64,000 nucleotides of DNA from Bathymodiolus brooksi (Eukaryota; Mollusca; Bivalvia; Mytilida; Modiolidae): positions 49,275,085-49,339,084 of the forward strand of contig OY804585.1 of NCBI GenBank assembly GCA_963680875.1, in the 5' to 3' direction. Numbering within the stretch: the first letter of the stretch is position 1; every line of letters starts with the position of its first letter. The translations under genes and the position numbers were made by a program. The notes under the pieces were generated by a model. That model had not been told where the DNA came from. It ran no database searches and was given only the letters and a program-made list of their open reading frames with translations. Below are positions 53,101 to 64,000 of this stretch, piece by piece.

Positions 53101-54156
53101 CTGCGGGTAGAACTATAAATGTAGTTATAACTACAAGTTATTAACGTTTTCTCTGAGGGTAGAACTATAAATGTAGTTATAACTACAAGTTATTAACGTT
53201 TTCTCTGCGGGTAGAACTATAAATGTAGTTATAACTACAAGTTATTAACGTTTTCTCTGCGTGTAGAACTATAAATGTAGTTATAACTACAAGTTATTAA
53301 CGTTTTCTCTGCGGGTAGAACTATAAATGTAGTTATAACTACAAGTTATTAACGTTTTCTCTGAGGGTAGAACTATAAATGTAGTTATAACTACAAGTTA
53401 TTAACGTTTTCTCTGCGGGTAGAACTATAAATATTGTTATAACTACAAGTTATTAACGTTTTCTCTGCGGGTAGAACTATAAATGTAGTTATAACTACAA
53501 GTTATTAACGTTTTTTCTGAGGGTAGAACTATAAATGTAGTTATAACTACAAGTTATTAACGTTTTCTCTGCGGGTAGAACTATAAATGTAGTTATAACT
53601 ACAAGTTATTAACGTTTTCTCTGCGGGTAGAACTATAAATGTAGTTATAACTACAAGTTATTAACGTTTACTCTGCGTGTAGAACTATAAATGTAGTTAT
53701 AACTACAAGTTATTAAAGTTTTCTCTGCGGGTAGAACTATAAATGTAGTTATAACTACAAGTTATTAACGTTTTTTCTGAGGGTAGAACTATAAATGTAG
53801 TTATAACTACAAGTTATTAACGTTTTCTCTGCGGGTAGAACTATAAATGTAGTTATAACTACAAGTTATTAACGTTTTCTCTGAGGGTAGAACTATAAAT
53901 GTAGTTATAACTACAAGTTATTAACGTTTTCTCTGAGGGTAGAACTATAAATGTAGTTATAACTACAAGTTATTAACGTTTTCTCTGCGGGTAGAACTAT
54001 AAATGTAGTTATAACTACAAGTTATTAACGTTTTCTCTGCGGGTAGAACTATAAATATTGTTATAACTACAAGTTATTAACGTTTTCTCTGAGGGTAGAA
54101 CTATAAATGTAGTTATAACTACAAGTTATTAACGTTTTTTCTGAGGGTAGAACTAT

Positions 54157-54180
54157 AAATGTAGTAGTTATAACTACATT
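54157..54180. other. Orientation-switch junction inside a palindrome core
   Basis: The sequence here is AATGTAG, then TAG, then TTATAACTACATTT. A forward monomer enters its core, three extra bases (TAG) appear, and the core finishes as a reverse monomer. Because the core is self-complementary, the exact breakpoint can be anywhere within about 14 bp. Direct sequence observation; the mechanism is inferred. Confidence 0.9.
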
Positions 54181-57100
54181 TATAGTTCTACCCTCAGAAA
54201 AAACGTTAATAACTTGTAGTTATAACTACATTTATAGTTCTACCCGCAGAGAAAACTTTAATAACTTGTAGTTATAACTACATTTATAGTTCTACACGCA
54301 GAGTAAACGTTAATAACTTGTAGTTATAACTACATTTATAGTTCTACCCGCAGAGAAAACGTTAATAACTTGTAGTTATAACTACATTTATAGTTCTACC
54401 CGCAGAGAAAACGTTAATAACTTGTAGTTATAACTACATTTATAGTTCTACCCTCAGAAAAAACGTTAATAACTTGTAGTTATAACTACATTTATAGTTC
54501 TACCCGCAGAGAAAACGTTAATAACTTGTAGTTATAACAATATTTATAGTTCTACCCGCAGAGAAAACGTTAATAACTTGTAGTTATAACTACATTTATA
54601 GTTCTACCCTCAGAGAAAACGTTAATAACTTGTAGTTATAACTACATTTATAGTTCTACCCGCAGAGAAAACGTTAATAACTTGTAGTTATAACTACATT
54701 TATAGTTCTACACGCAGAGAAAACGTTAATAACTTGTAGTTATAACTACATTTATAGTTCTACCCGCAGAGAAAACGTTAATAACTTGTAGTTATAACTA
54801 CATTTATAGTTCTACCCTCAGAGAAAACGTTAATAACTTGTAGTTATAACTACATTTATAGTTCTACCCGCAGAGAAAACGTTAATAACTTGTAGTTATA
54901 ACTACATTTATAGTTCTACCCTCAGAGAAAACGTTAATAACTTGTAGTTATAACTACATTTATAGTTCTACCCTCAGAGAAAACGTTAATAACTTGTAGT
55001 TATAACTACATTTATAGTTCTACCCGCAGAGAAAACGTTAATAACTTGTAGTTATAACTACATTTATAGTTCTACCCGCAGAGAAAACGTTAATAACTTG
55101 TAGTTATAACTACATTTATAGTTCTACCCTCAGAGAAAACGTTAATAACTTGTAGTTATAACTACATTTATAGTTCTACCCTCAGAGAAAACGTTAATAA
55201 CTTGTAGTTATAACTACATTTATAGTTCTACCCGCAGAGAAAACGTTAATAACTTGTAGTTATAACTACATTTATAGTTCTACCCTCAGAGAAAACGTTA
55301 ATAACTTGTAGTTATAACTACATTTATAGTTCTACCCGCAGAGAAAACGTTAATAACTTGTAGTTATAACTACATTTATAGTTCTACCCTCAGAGAAAAC
55401 GTTAATAACTTGTAGTTATAACAATATTTATAGTTCTACCCTCAGAGAAAACGTTAATAACTTGTAGTTATAACTACATTTATAGTTCTACCCGCAGAGA
55501 AAACGTTAATAACTTGTAGTTATAGCTACATTTATAGTTCTACCCTCAGAGAAAACGTTAATAACTTGTAGTTATAACTACATTTATAGTTCTACCCTCA
55601 GAGAAAACGTTAATAACTTGTAGTTATAACTACATTTATAGTTCTACCCGCTGAGAAAACGTTAATAACTTGTAGTTATAACTACATTTATAGTTCTACC
55701 CGCAGAGAAAACGTTAATAACTTGTAGTTATAACTACATTTATAAATCTACCCGCAGAGAAAACGTTAATAACTTGTAGTTATAGCTACATTTATAGTTC
55801 TACCCTCAGAGTAAACGTTAATAACTTGTAGTTATAACTACATTTATAAATCTACCCGCAGAGAAAACGTTAATATCTTGTAGTTATAGCTACATTTATA
55901 GTTCTACCCTCAGAGTAAACGTTAATAACTTGTAGTTATAACTACATTTATAGATCTACCCTCAGAGAAAACGTTAATAACTTGTAGTTATAACTACATT
56001 TATAGTTCTACCCTCAGAGAAAACGTTAATAACTTGTAGTTATAACTACATTTATAGTTCTACCCTCAGAGAAAACGTTAATAACTTGTAGTTATAACTA
56101 CATTTATAGTTCTACCCTCAGAGAAAATGTTAATAACTTGTAGTTATAACTACATTTATAGTTCTACCCTCAGAGAAAACGTTAATAACTTGTAGTTATA
56201 ACTACATTTATAGTTCTACCCTCAGAGAAAACGTTAATAACTTGTAGTTATAACTACATTTATAGTTCTACCCGCAGAGAAAACGTTAATAACTTGTAGT
56301 TATAACTACATTTATAGTTCTACCCGCAGAGAAAACGTTAATAACTTGTAGTTATAACTACATTTATAGTTCTACCCGCAGAGAAAACTTTAATAACTTG
56401 TAGTTATAACTACATTTATAGTTCTACACGCAGAGTAAACGTTAATAACTTGTAGTTATAACTACATTTATAGTTCTACCCACAGAGAAAACGTTAATAA
56501 CTTGTAGTTATAACTACATTTATAGTTCTACCCGCAGAGAAAACGTTAATAACTTGTAGTTATAACTACATGTATAGTTCTACCCTCAGAAAAAACGTTA
56601 ATAACTTGTAGTTATAACTACATTTATAGTTCTACCCTCAGAGAAAACGTTAATAACTTGTAGTTATAACAATATTTATAGTTCTACCCGCAGAGAAAAC
56701 GTTAATAACTTGTAGTTATAACTACATTTATAGTTCTACCCGCAGAGAAAACGTTAATAACTTGTAGTTATAACTACATTTATAGTTCTACCCTCAGAGA
56801 AAACGTTAATAACTTGTAGTTATAACTACATTTATAGTTCTACCCGCAGAGAAAACGTTAATAACTTGTAGTTATAACTACATTTATAGTTCTACCCTCA
56901 GAGAAAACGTTAATAACTAGTAGTTATAACTACATTTATAGTTCTACCCGCAGAGAAAACGTTAATAACTTGTAGATATAACTACATTTATAGTTCTACC
57001 CTCAGAGAAAACGTTAATAACTTGTTTATTAACATTTATAGTTCTACCCTCAGAGAAAACGTTAATAACTTGTAGTTATAACTACATTTATAGTTCCACC

Positions 57101-60100
57101 CGCAGAGAAAACGTTAATAACTTGTAGTTATAACTACATTTATAGTTCTACCCGCAGAGAAAACGTTAATAACTTGTAGTTATAACTACATTTATAGTTC
57201 TACCCTCAGAGAAAACGTTAATAACTTGTAGTTATAACTACATTTATAGTTCTACCCTCAGAGAAAACGTTAATAACTTGTAGTTATAACTACATTTATA
57301 GTTCTACCCTCAGAGAAAACGTTAATAACTTGTAGTTATAACTACATTTATAGTTCTACCCGCAGAGAAAACGTTAATAACTTGTAGTTATAACTACATT
57401 TATAGTTCTACCCTCAGAGAAAACGTTAATAACTTGTAGTTATAACTACATGTATAGTTCTACCCTCAGAGAAAATGTTAATAACTTGTAGTTATAACTA
57501 CATTTATAGTTCTACCCGCAGAAAAAACGTTAATAACTTGTAGTTATAACTACATTTATAGTTCTACCCGCAGAGAAAACGTTAATAACTTGTAGTTATA
57601 ACTACATTTATAGTTCTACCCGCAGAGAAAACGTTAATAACTTGTAGTTATAACTACATTTATAGTTCTACCCGCAGAGAAAACGTTAATAACTTGTAGT
57701 TATAACTACATTTATAGTTCTACCCGCAGAGAAAACGTTAATAACTTGTAGTTATAACTACATTTATAGTTCTACCCGCAGAGAAAACGTTAATAACTTG
57801 TAGTTATAACTACATTTATAGTTCTACCCTCAGAGAAAACGTTAATAACTTGTAGTTATAACTACATTTATAGTTCTACCCTCAGAGAAAACGTTAATAA
57901 CTTGTAGTTATAACTACATTTATAGTTCTACCCTCAGAGAAAACGTTAATAACTTGTAGTTATAACTACATTTATAGTTCTACCCTCAGAGAAAACGTTA
58001 ATAACTTGTAGTTATAACTACATTTATAGTTCTACCCGCACAGAAAACGTTAATAACTTGTAGCTATAACTACATTTATAGTTCTACCCTCAGAGAAAAC
58101 GTTAATAACTTGTAGTTATAACTACATTTATAGTTCTACCCTCAGAGAAAACGTTAATAACTTGTAGTTATAACTACATTTATTGTTCTACCCTCAGAGA
58201 AAACGTTAATAACTTGTAGTTATAACTACATTTATAGTTCTACCCTCAGAGAAAACGTTAATAACTTGTAGTTATAACTACATTTATAGTTCTACCCGCA
58301 GAGAAAACGTTAATAACTTGTAGTTATAACTACATTTATAGTTCTACCCTCAGAGAAAACGTTAATAACTTGTAGTTATAACTACATTTATAGTTCTACC
58401 CTCAGAGGAAAACGCTAATAACTTGTAGTTATAACTACATTTATAGTTCTACCCGCAGAGAAAACGTTAATAACTTGTAGTTATAACTACATTTATAGTT
58501 CTACCCGCAGAGAAAACGTTAATAACTTGTAGTTATAACTACATTTATAGTTCTACCCTCAGAGAAAACGTTAATAACTTGTAGTTATAACTACATTTGT
58601 AATTCTACCCGCAGAGAAAACGTTAATAACTTGTAGTTATAACTACATTTATAGTTCTACCCGCAGAGAAAACGTTAATAACTTGTAGTTATAACTACAT
58701 TTATAGTTCTACACGCAGAGAAAACGTTAATAACTTGTAGTTATAACTACATTTATAGTTCTACCCTCAGAGAAAACGTTAATAACTTGTAGTTATAGCT
58801 ACATTTATAGTTCTACCCTCAGAGAAAACGTTAATAACTTGTAGTTATAACTACATTTATAGTTCTACCCGCAGAGAAAACGTTAATAACTTGTAGTTAT
58901 ACCTACATTTATAGTTCTACCCTCAGAGAAAACGTTAATAACTTGTAGTGATAACTACATTTATAGTTCTACCCGCAGAGAAAACGTTAATAACTTGTAG
59001 TTATAACTACATTTATAGTTCTACCCGCAGAGAAAACGTTAATAAATTGTAGTTATAACTACATTTATAGTTCTACCCGCAGAGAAAACGTTAATAACTT
59101 GTAGTTATAACTACATTTATAGTTCTACCCGCAGAGAAAACGTTAATAACTTGTAGTTATAACTACATTTATAGTTCTACCCGCACAGAAAACGTTAATA
59201 ACTTGTAGTTATAACTACATTTATAGTTCTACCCGCAGAGAAAACGTCAATAACTTGTAGTTATAACTACATTTATAGTTCTACCCTCAGAAAAAACGTT
59301 AATAATCTGTAGTTATAACTACATTTATAGTTCTACCCTCAGAGAAAACGTTAATAACTTGTAGTCATAACTACATTTATAGTTCTACCCGCAGAGAAAA
59401 CGTTAATAACTTGTAGCTATAACTACATTTATAGTTCTACCCTCAGAGAAAATGTTAATAACTTGTAGTTATAACTACATTTATAGTTCTACCCGCAGAG
59501 AAAACGTTAATAACTTGTTGTTATAACTACATTTATAGTTCTACCCGCAGAGAAAACGTTAATAACTTGTAGTTATAACTACATTTATAGTTCTACCCGC
59601 AGAGAAAACGTTAATAACTTGTAGTTATAACTACATTTATAGTTCTACCCTCAGAGAAAACGTTAATAACTTGTAGTTATAACTACATTTATAGTTCTAC
59701 CCGCACAGAAAACGTTAATAACTTGTAGCTATAACTACATTTATAGTTCTACCCTCAGAGAAAACGTTAATAACTTGTAGTTATAACTACATTTATAGTT
59801 CTACCCTCAGAGAAAACGTTAATAACTTGTAGTTATAACTACATTTATTGTTCTACCCTCAGAGAAAACGTTAATAACTTGTAGTTATAACTACATTTAT
59901 AGTTCTACCCTCAGAGAAAACGTTAATAACTTGTAGTTATAACTACATTTATAGTTCTACCCGCAGAGAAAACGTTAATAACTTGTAGTTATAACTACAT
60001 TTATAGTTCTACCCTCAGAGAAAACGTTAATAACTTGTAGTTATAACTACATTTATAGTTCTACCCTCAGAGAAAACGTTAATAACTTGTAGTTATAACT

Positions 60101-63100
60101 ACATTTATAGTTCTACCCGCAGAGAAAACGTTAATAACTTGTAGTTATAACTACATTTATAGTTCTACCCGCAGAGAAAACGTTAATAACTTGTAGTTAT
60201 AACTACATTTATAGTTCTACCCTCAGAGAAAACGTTAATAACTTGTAGTTATAACTACATTTATAATTCTACCCGCAGAGAAAACGTTAATAACTTGTAG
60301 TTATAACTACATTTATAGTTCTACCCGCAGAGAAAACGTTAATAACTTGTAGTTATAACTACATTTATAGTTCTACACGCAGAGAAAACGTTAATAACTT
60401 GTAGTTATAACTACATTTATAGTTCTACCCTCAGAGAAAACGTTAATAACTTGTAGTTATAGCTACATTTATAGTTCTACCCTCAGAGAAAACGTTAATA
60501 ACTTGTAGTTATAACTACATTTATAGTTCTACCCGCAGAGAAAACGTTAATAACTTGTAGTTATACCTACATTTATAGTTCTACCCTCAGAGAAAACGTT
60601 AATAACTTGTAGTGATAACTACATTTATAGTTCTACCCGCAGAGAAAACGTTAATAACTTGTAGTTATAACTACATTTATAGTTCTACCCGCAGAGAAAA
60701 CGTTAATAAATTGTAGTTATAACTACATTTATAGTTCTACCCGCAGAGAAAACGTTAATAACTTGTAGTTATAACTACATTTATAGTTCTACCCGCAGAG
60801 AAAACGTTAATAACTTGTAGTTATAACTACATTTATAGTTCTACCGCAGAGAAAACGTTAATAACTTGTAGTTATAACTACATTTATAGTTCTACCCGCA
60901 GAGAAAACGTCAATAACTTGTAGTTATAACTACATTTATAGTTCTACCCTCAGAAAAAACGTTAATAATCTGTAGTTATAACTACATTTATAGTTCTACC
61001 CTCAGAGAAAACGTTAATAACTTGTAGTCATAACTACATTTATAGTTCTACCCGCAGAGAAAACGTTAATAACTTGTAGCTATAACTACATTTATAGTTC
61101 TACCCTCAGAGAAAATGTTAATAACTTGTAGTTATAACTACATTTATAGTTCTACCCGCAGAGAAAACGTTAATAACTTGTAGTTATAACTACATTTATA
61201 GTTCTACCCTCAGAGAAAACGTTAATAACTTGTAGTTATAACTACATTTATAGTTCTACCCGCAGAGAAAACGTTAATAACTTGTAGTTATAACTACATT
61301 TATAGTTCTACCCGCAGAGAAAACGTTAATAATCTGTAGTTATAACTACATTTATAGTTCTACCCTCAGAGAAAACGTTAATAACTTGTAGTTATAACTA
61401 CATTTATAGTTCTACCCTCAGAGAAAACGTTAATAACTTGTAGTTATAACTACATTTATAGTTCTACCCTCAGAGAAAACGTTAATAACTTGTAGTTATA
61501 ACTACATTTATAGTTCTACCCGCAGAGAAAACGTTAATAACTTGTAGTTATAACTACATTTATAGTTCTACCCTCAGAGAAAACGTTAATAACTTGTAGT
61601 TATAACTACATTTATAGTTCTACCCTCAGAGAAAACGTTAATAACTTGTAGTTATAACTACATTTATAGTTCTACCCACAGAGAAAACGTTAATAACTTG
61701 TAGTTATAACTACATTTATAGTTCTACCCGCAGAGAAAACGTTAATAACTTGTAGTTATAACTACATTTATAGTTCTACCCGCAGAGAAAACGTTAATAA
61801 CTTGTAGTTATAACTACATTTATAGTTCTACCCTCAGAGAAAACGTTAATAACTTGTAGTTATAACTACATTTATAGTTCTGCCCACAGAGAAAACGTTA
61901 ATAACTTGTAGTTATAACTACATTTATAGTTCTACCCGCAGAGAAAACGTTAATAACTTGTAGTTATAACTACATTTATAGTTCTACCCGCAGAGAAAAC
62001 GTTAATAACTTGTAGTTATAACTACATTTATAGTTCTACACGCAGAGTAAACGTTAATAACTTGTAGTTATAACTACATTTATAGTTCTACCCGCACAGA
62101 AAACGTTAATAACTTGTAGTTATAACTACATTTATAGTTCTACCCTCAGAGAAAACGTTAATAACTTGTAGTTATAACTACATTTATAGTTCTACACTCA
62201 GAAAAACGTTAATAACTTGTAGTTATAACTACATTTATAGTTCTACCCTCATAGAAAACGTTAATAACTTGTAGTTATAACAATATTTATAGTTCTACCC
62301 GCAGAGAAAACGTTAATAACTTGTAGTTATAACTACATTTATAGTTCTACCCGCAGAGAAAACGTTAATAACTTGTAGTTATAACTACATTTATAGTTCT
62401 ACCCTCAGATAAAACGTTAATAACTTGTAATTATAACTACATTTATAGTTCTACCCTCAGAGAAAACGTTAATAACTTGTAGTTATAACTACATTTATAG
62501 TTCTACCCGCAGAGAAAACGTTAATAACTTGTAGTTATAACTACATTTATAGTTCTACCCGCAGAGAAAACGTTAATAACTTGTAGTTATAACTACATTT
62601 ATAGTTCTACCCTCAGAGAAAACGTTAATAACTTGTAGTTATAACTACATTTATAGTTCTACCCTCAGAGAAAACGTTAATAACTTGTAGTTATAACTAC
62701 ATTTATAGTTCTACCCGCAGAGAAAACGTTAATAACTTGTAGTTATAACTACATTTATAGTTCTACCCTCAGAGAAAACGTTAATAACTTGTAGTTATAA
62801 CTACATTTATAGTTCTACCCTCAGAGAAAACGTTAATAACTTGTAGTTATAACTACATTTATAGTTCTACCCGCAGAGAAAACGTTAATAACTTGTAGTT
62901 ATAACTACATTTATAGTTCTACCCGCAGAGAAAACTTTAATAACTTGTAGTTATAACTACATTTATAGTTCTACACTCAGAGTAAACGTTAATAACTTGT
63001 AGTTATAACTACATTTATAGTTCTACCCTCAGAGAAAACGTTAATAACTTGTAGTTATAACTACATTTATAGTTCTACCCTCAGAGAAAACGTTAATAAC

Positions 63101-63876
63101 TTGTAGTTATAACTACATTTATAGTTCTACCCTCAGAGAAAACGTTAATAACTTGTAGTTATAACTACATTTATAGTTCTACCCTCAGAGAAAACGTTAA
63201 TAACTTGTAGTTATAACATATTTATAATTTCTACCCGCAGAGAAAACTTTAATAACTTGTAGTTATAACTACATTTATAGTTCTACACTCAGAGAAAACG
63301 TTAATAACTTGTAGTTATAACTACATTTATAGTTCTACCCTCAGAGAAAACGTTAATAACTTGTAGTTATAACTACATTTATAGTTCTACCCTCAGAGAA
63401 AACGTTAATAACTTGTAGTTATAACTACATTTATAGTTCTACCCTCAGAGAAAACGTTAATAACTTGTAGTTATAACTACATTTATAGTTCTACCCTCAG
63501 AGAAAACGTTAATAACTTGTAGTTATAACTACATTTATAGTTCTACCCTCAGAGAAAACGTTAATAACTTGTAGTTATAACTACATTTATAGTTCTACCC
63601 GCAGAGAAAACGTTAATAACTTGTAGTTATAACTACATTTATAGTTCTACCCTCAGAAGAAAACGTTAATAACTTGTAGTTATAACTACATTTATAGTTC
63701 TACCCACAGAGAAAACGTTAATAACTTGTAGTTATAACTACATTTATAGTTCTACCCGCAGAGAAAACGTTAATAACTTGTAGTTATAACTACATTTATA
63801 GTTCTACCCGCAGAGAAAACGTTAATAACTTGTAGTTATAACTACATTTATAGTTCTACCCTCAGAGAAAACGTTA
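54164..63876 (-). repeat. Same 52-bp satellite in reverse orientation, about 187 monomers to the gap
   Basis: From 54164 every monomer reads as the reverse complement (ACATTTATAGTTCTACCC[G/T]CAGAG...). Cores begin at 54215 and reach 63831, which is 185 units minus a net 4 bp. Out to about 63100 it mirrors the forward array to the left of 53810 unit by unit, including rare variants. Beyond that it departs from the mirror. The array is cut by the N run at 63877, so its true extent is unknown. Confidence 0.97.
63100..63876 (-). repeat. Array end next to the gap, no longer mirroring the left arm
   Basis: The left arm would require a T-run unit with AGATATAACTAGAAG and an ATATTG unit here, but these are absent. 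Instead there are many consecutive CCCTCAG units, one odd unit (AACATATTTATAATTTCTACCC near 63217) and a 1-bp insertion (CAGAAGAAAACG near 63656). It is either genuine array beyond the inverted duplication or lower-quality consensus at a contig end. Confidence 0.6.
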
Positions 63877-64000
63877 NNNNNNNNNNNNNNNNNNNNNNNN
63901 NNNNNNNNNNNNNNNNNNNNNNNNNNNNNNNNNNNNNNNNNNNNNNNNNNNNNNNNNNNNNNNNNNNNNNNNNNNNNNNNNNNNNNNNNNNNNNNNNNNN
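63877..64000. other. Assembly gap (N run)
   Basis: 124 N bases to the window end, starting in mid-monomer after AACGTTA. The satellite was not assembled through, so array length and orientation beyond are unknown. Confidence 1.

Larger units (their letters stand above)
4650..54163 (+). repeat. 52-bp palindrome-cored satellite array, forward orientation, about 952 monomers
   Basis: The monomer in order: ACTATAAA, the palindrome TGTAGTTATAACTACA, AGTTATTAACGTTTTC, then TCTG[A/C]GGGTAGA. Core palindromes begin at 4657 (variant GTAGC), 4709, and so on to 54160. From 4657 to 20309 is exactly 301 x 52 bp. One 51-bp unit follows (CTGCGGTAG near 20346, one G missing), then 20360 to 54160 is exactly 650 x 52 bp. 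Variation is almost all substitution; commonest is A/C in GAGGG versus GCGGG. There are no gene-like open frames, since 52 is not a multiple of 3 and each unit holds TAG/TAA stops. No unique spacer or transposon insertion was seen. The first unit is already atypical and fades into unique sequence near 4650. Role unknown; satellite of a heterochromatic, centromeric or subtelomeric region are all possible. Confidence 0.97.
44870..63100. repeat. Giant inverted repeat, about 9-kb arms, 353-bp centre
   Basis: Left arm about 44870-53810, right arm 54164 to about 63100. Paired rare variants add to a constant: 52233 + 55741 and 52129 + 55845 both give 107974; 45542 + 62427 gives 107969. The drop of 5 equals four indels I can see in the right arm: minus 4 at about 57025, plus 1 at about 58387, minus 1 at about 60844, minus 1 at about 62197. 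Matching rare variants include GGTGGAACT / AGTTCCACC (50872, 57096), CTACTAGTT / AACTAGTAG (51052, 56917) and AGATATTAACG / CGTTAATATCT (52087, 55868). Centre 53811-54163 is single copy in this arrangement. Confidence 0.92.

Noticed and set aside
4650..54163. CENP-B box in the monomer
   Set aside because: The unit has no match to the CENP-B box pattern; a centromeric role remains only a possibility.
4650..63876. CRISPR array
   Set aside because: Repeats with a palindrome at regular spacing invite this call, but the whole 52-bp unit is conserved, with no unique spacers and no cas genes, and the flank is eukaryotic.
4650..63876. Telomeric repeat (GGGTAG-like strings)
   Set aside because: GGGTAG occurs once per 52-bp unit and is not tandem; there is no TTAGGG-type run.
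4650..63876. Protein-coding tandem repeat
   Set aside because: 52 is not a multiple of three and every unit contains TAG/TAA in several frames; no open frame of note exists in the array on either strand.

Overview
The window looks like AT-rich nuclear DNA from a mollusc, most likely a bivalve. Three things point there: exon-like open reading frames with splice acceptors, a short inverted-repeat element (about 1345-1535) whose ends resemble a dispersed element common in bivalve genomes, and a decayed tRNA-headed SINE (about 4365-4612) with a mollusc-type tail. The species cannot be named from the sequence alone. There is no sign of bacterial or viral gene organisation.

Layout. Positions 1-4650 are ordinary gene-flank sequence. 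They hold two coding exons on the minus strand (706 to beyond the left edge; about 3168 to 2402), separated by about 1.7 kb with a 55-bp minisatellite, the inverted-repeat element and a 53-bp direct duplication. The encoded segments are Ser/Thr/Lys/Asn-rich, probably disordered, and I do not recognise them. Positions 3170-4650 hold no convincing gene, only a small inverted repeat, a T/G-rich tract and the SINE.

From about 4650 to 63876 everything is one satellite: a 52-bp monomer, about 1,139 copies, each built around the perfect 16-bp palindrome TGTAGTTATAACTACA. The forward part (4650-54163) keeps its 52-bp register with only one net 1-bp slip in about 950 monomers. Inside it are nested tandem duplications of whole blocks (18, 22, 32, 38/39, 40, 63 and 76 monomers). 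At 54160-54178 the array reverses orientation inside a palindrome core. The reversed part (54164 to about 63100) is a near-exact mirror copy of about 44870-53810, leaving a 353-bp unpaired centre. This makes a roughly 9-kb-armed giant inverted repeat. The array runs into an assembly gap (N from 63877).

The array has no coding potential that I can see. The main points of interest are its register, its hierarchical block duplications and the large inverted duplication. The last could be real (fold-back or template switch at the palindrome) or an assembly or read artefact; four small indels between the arms let the two be tested.
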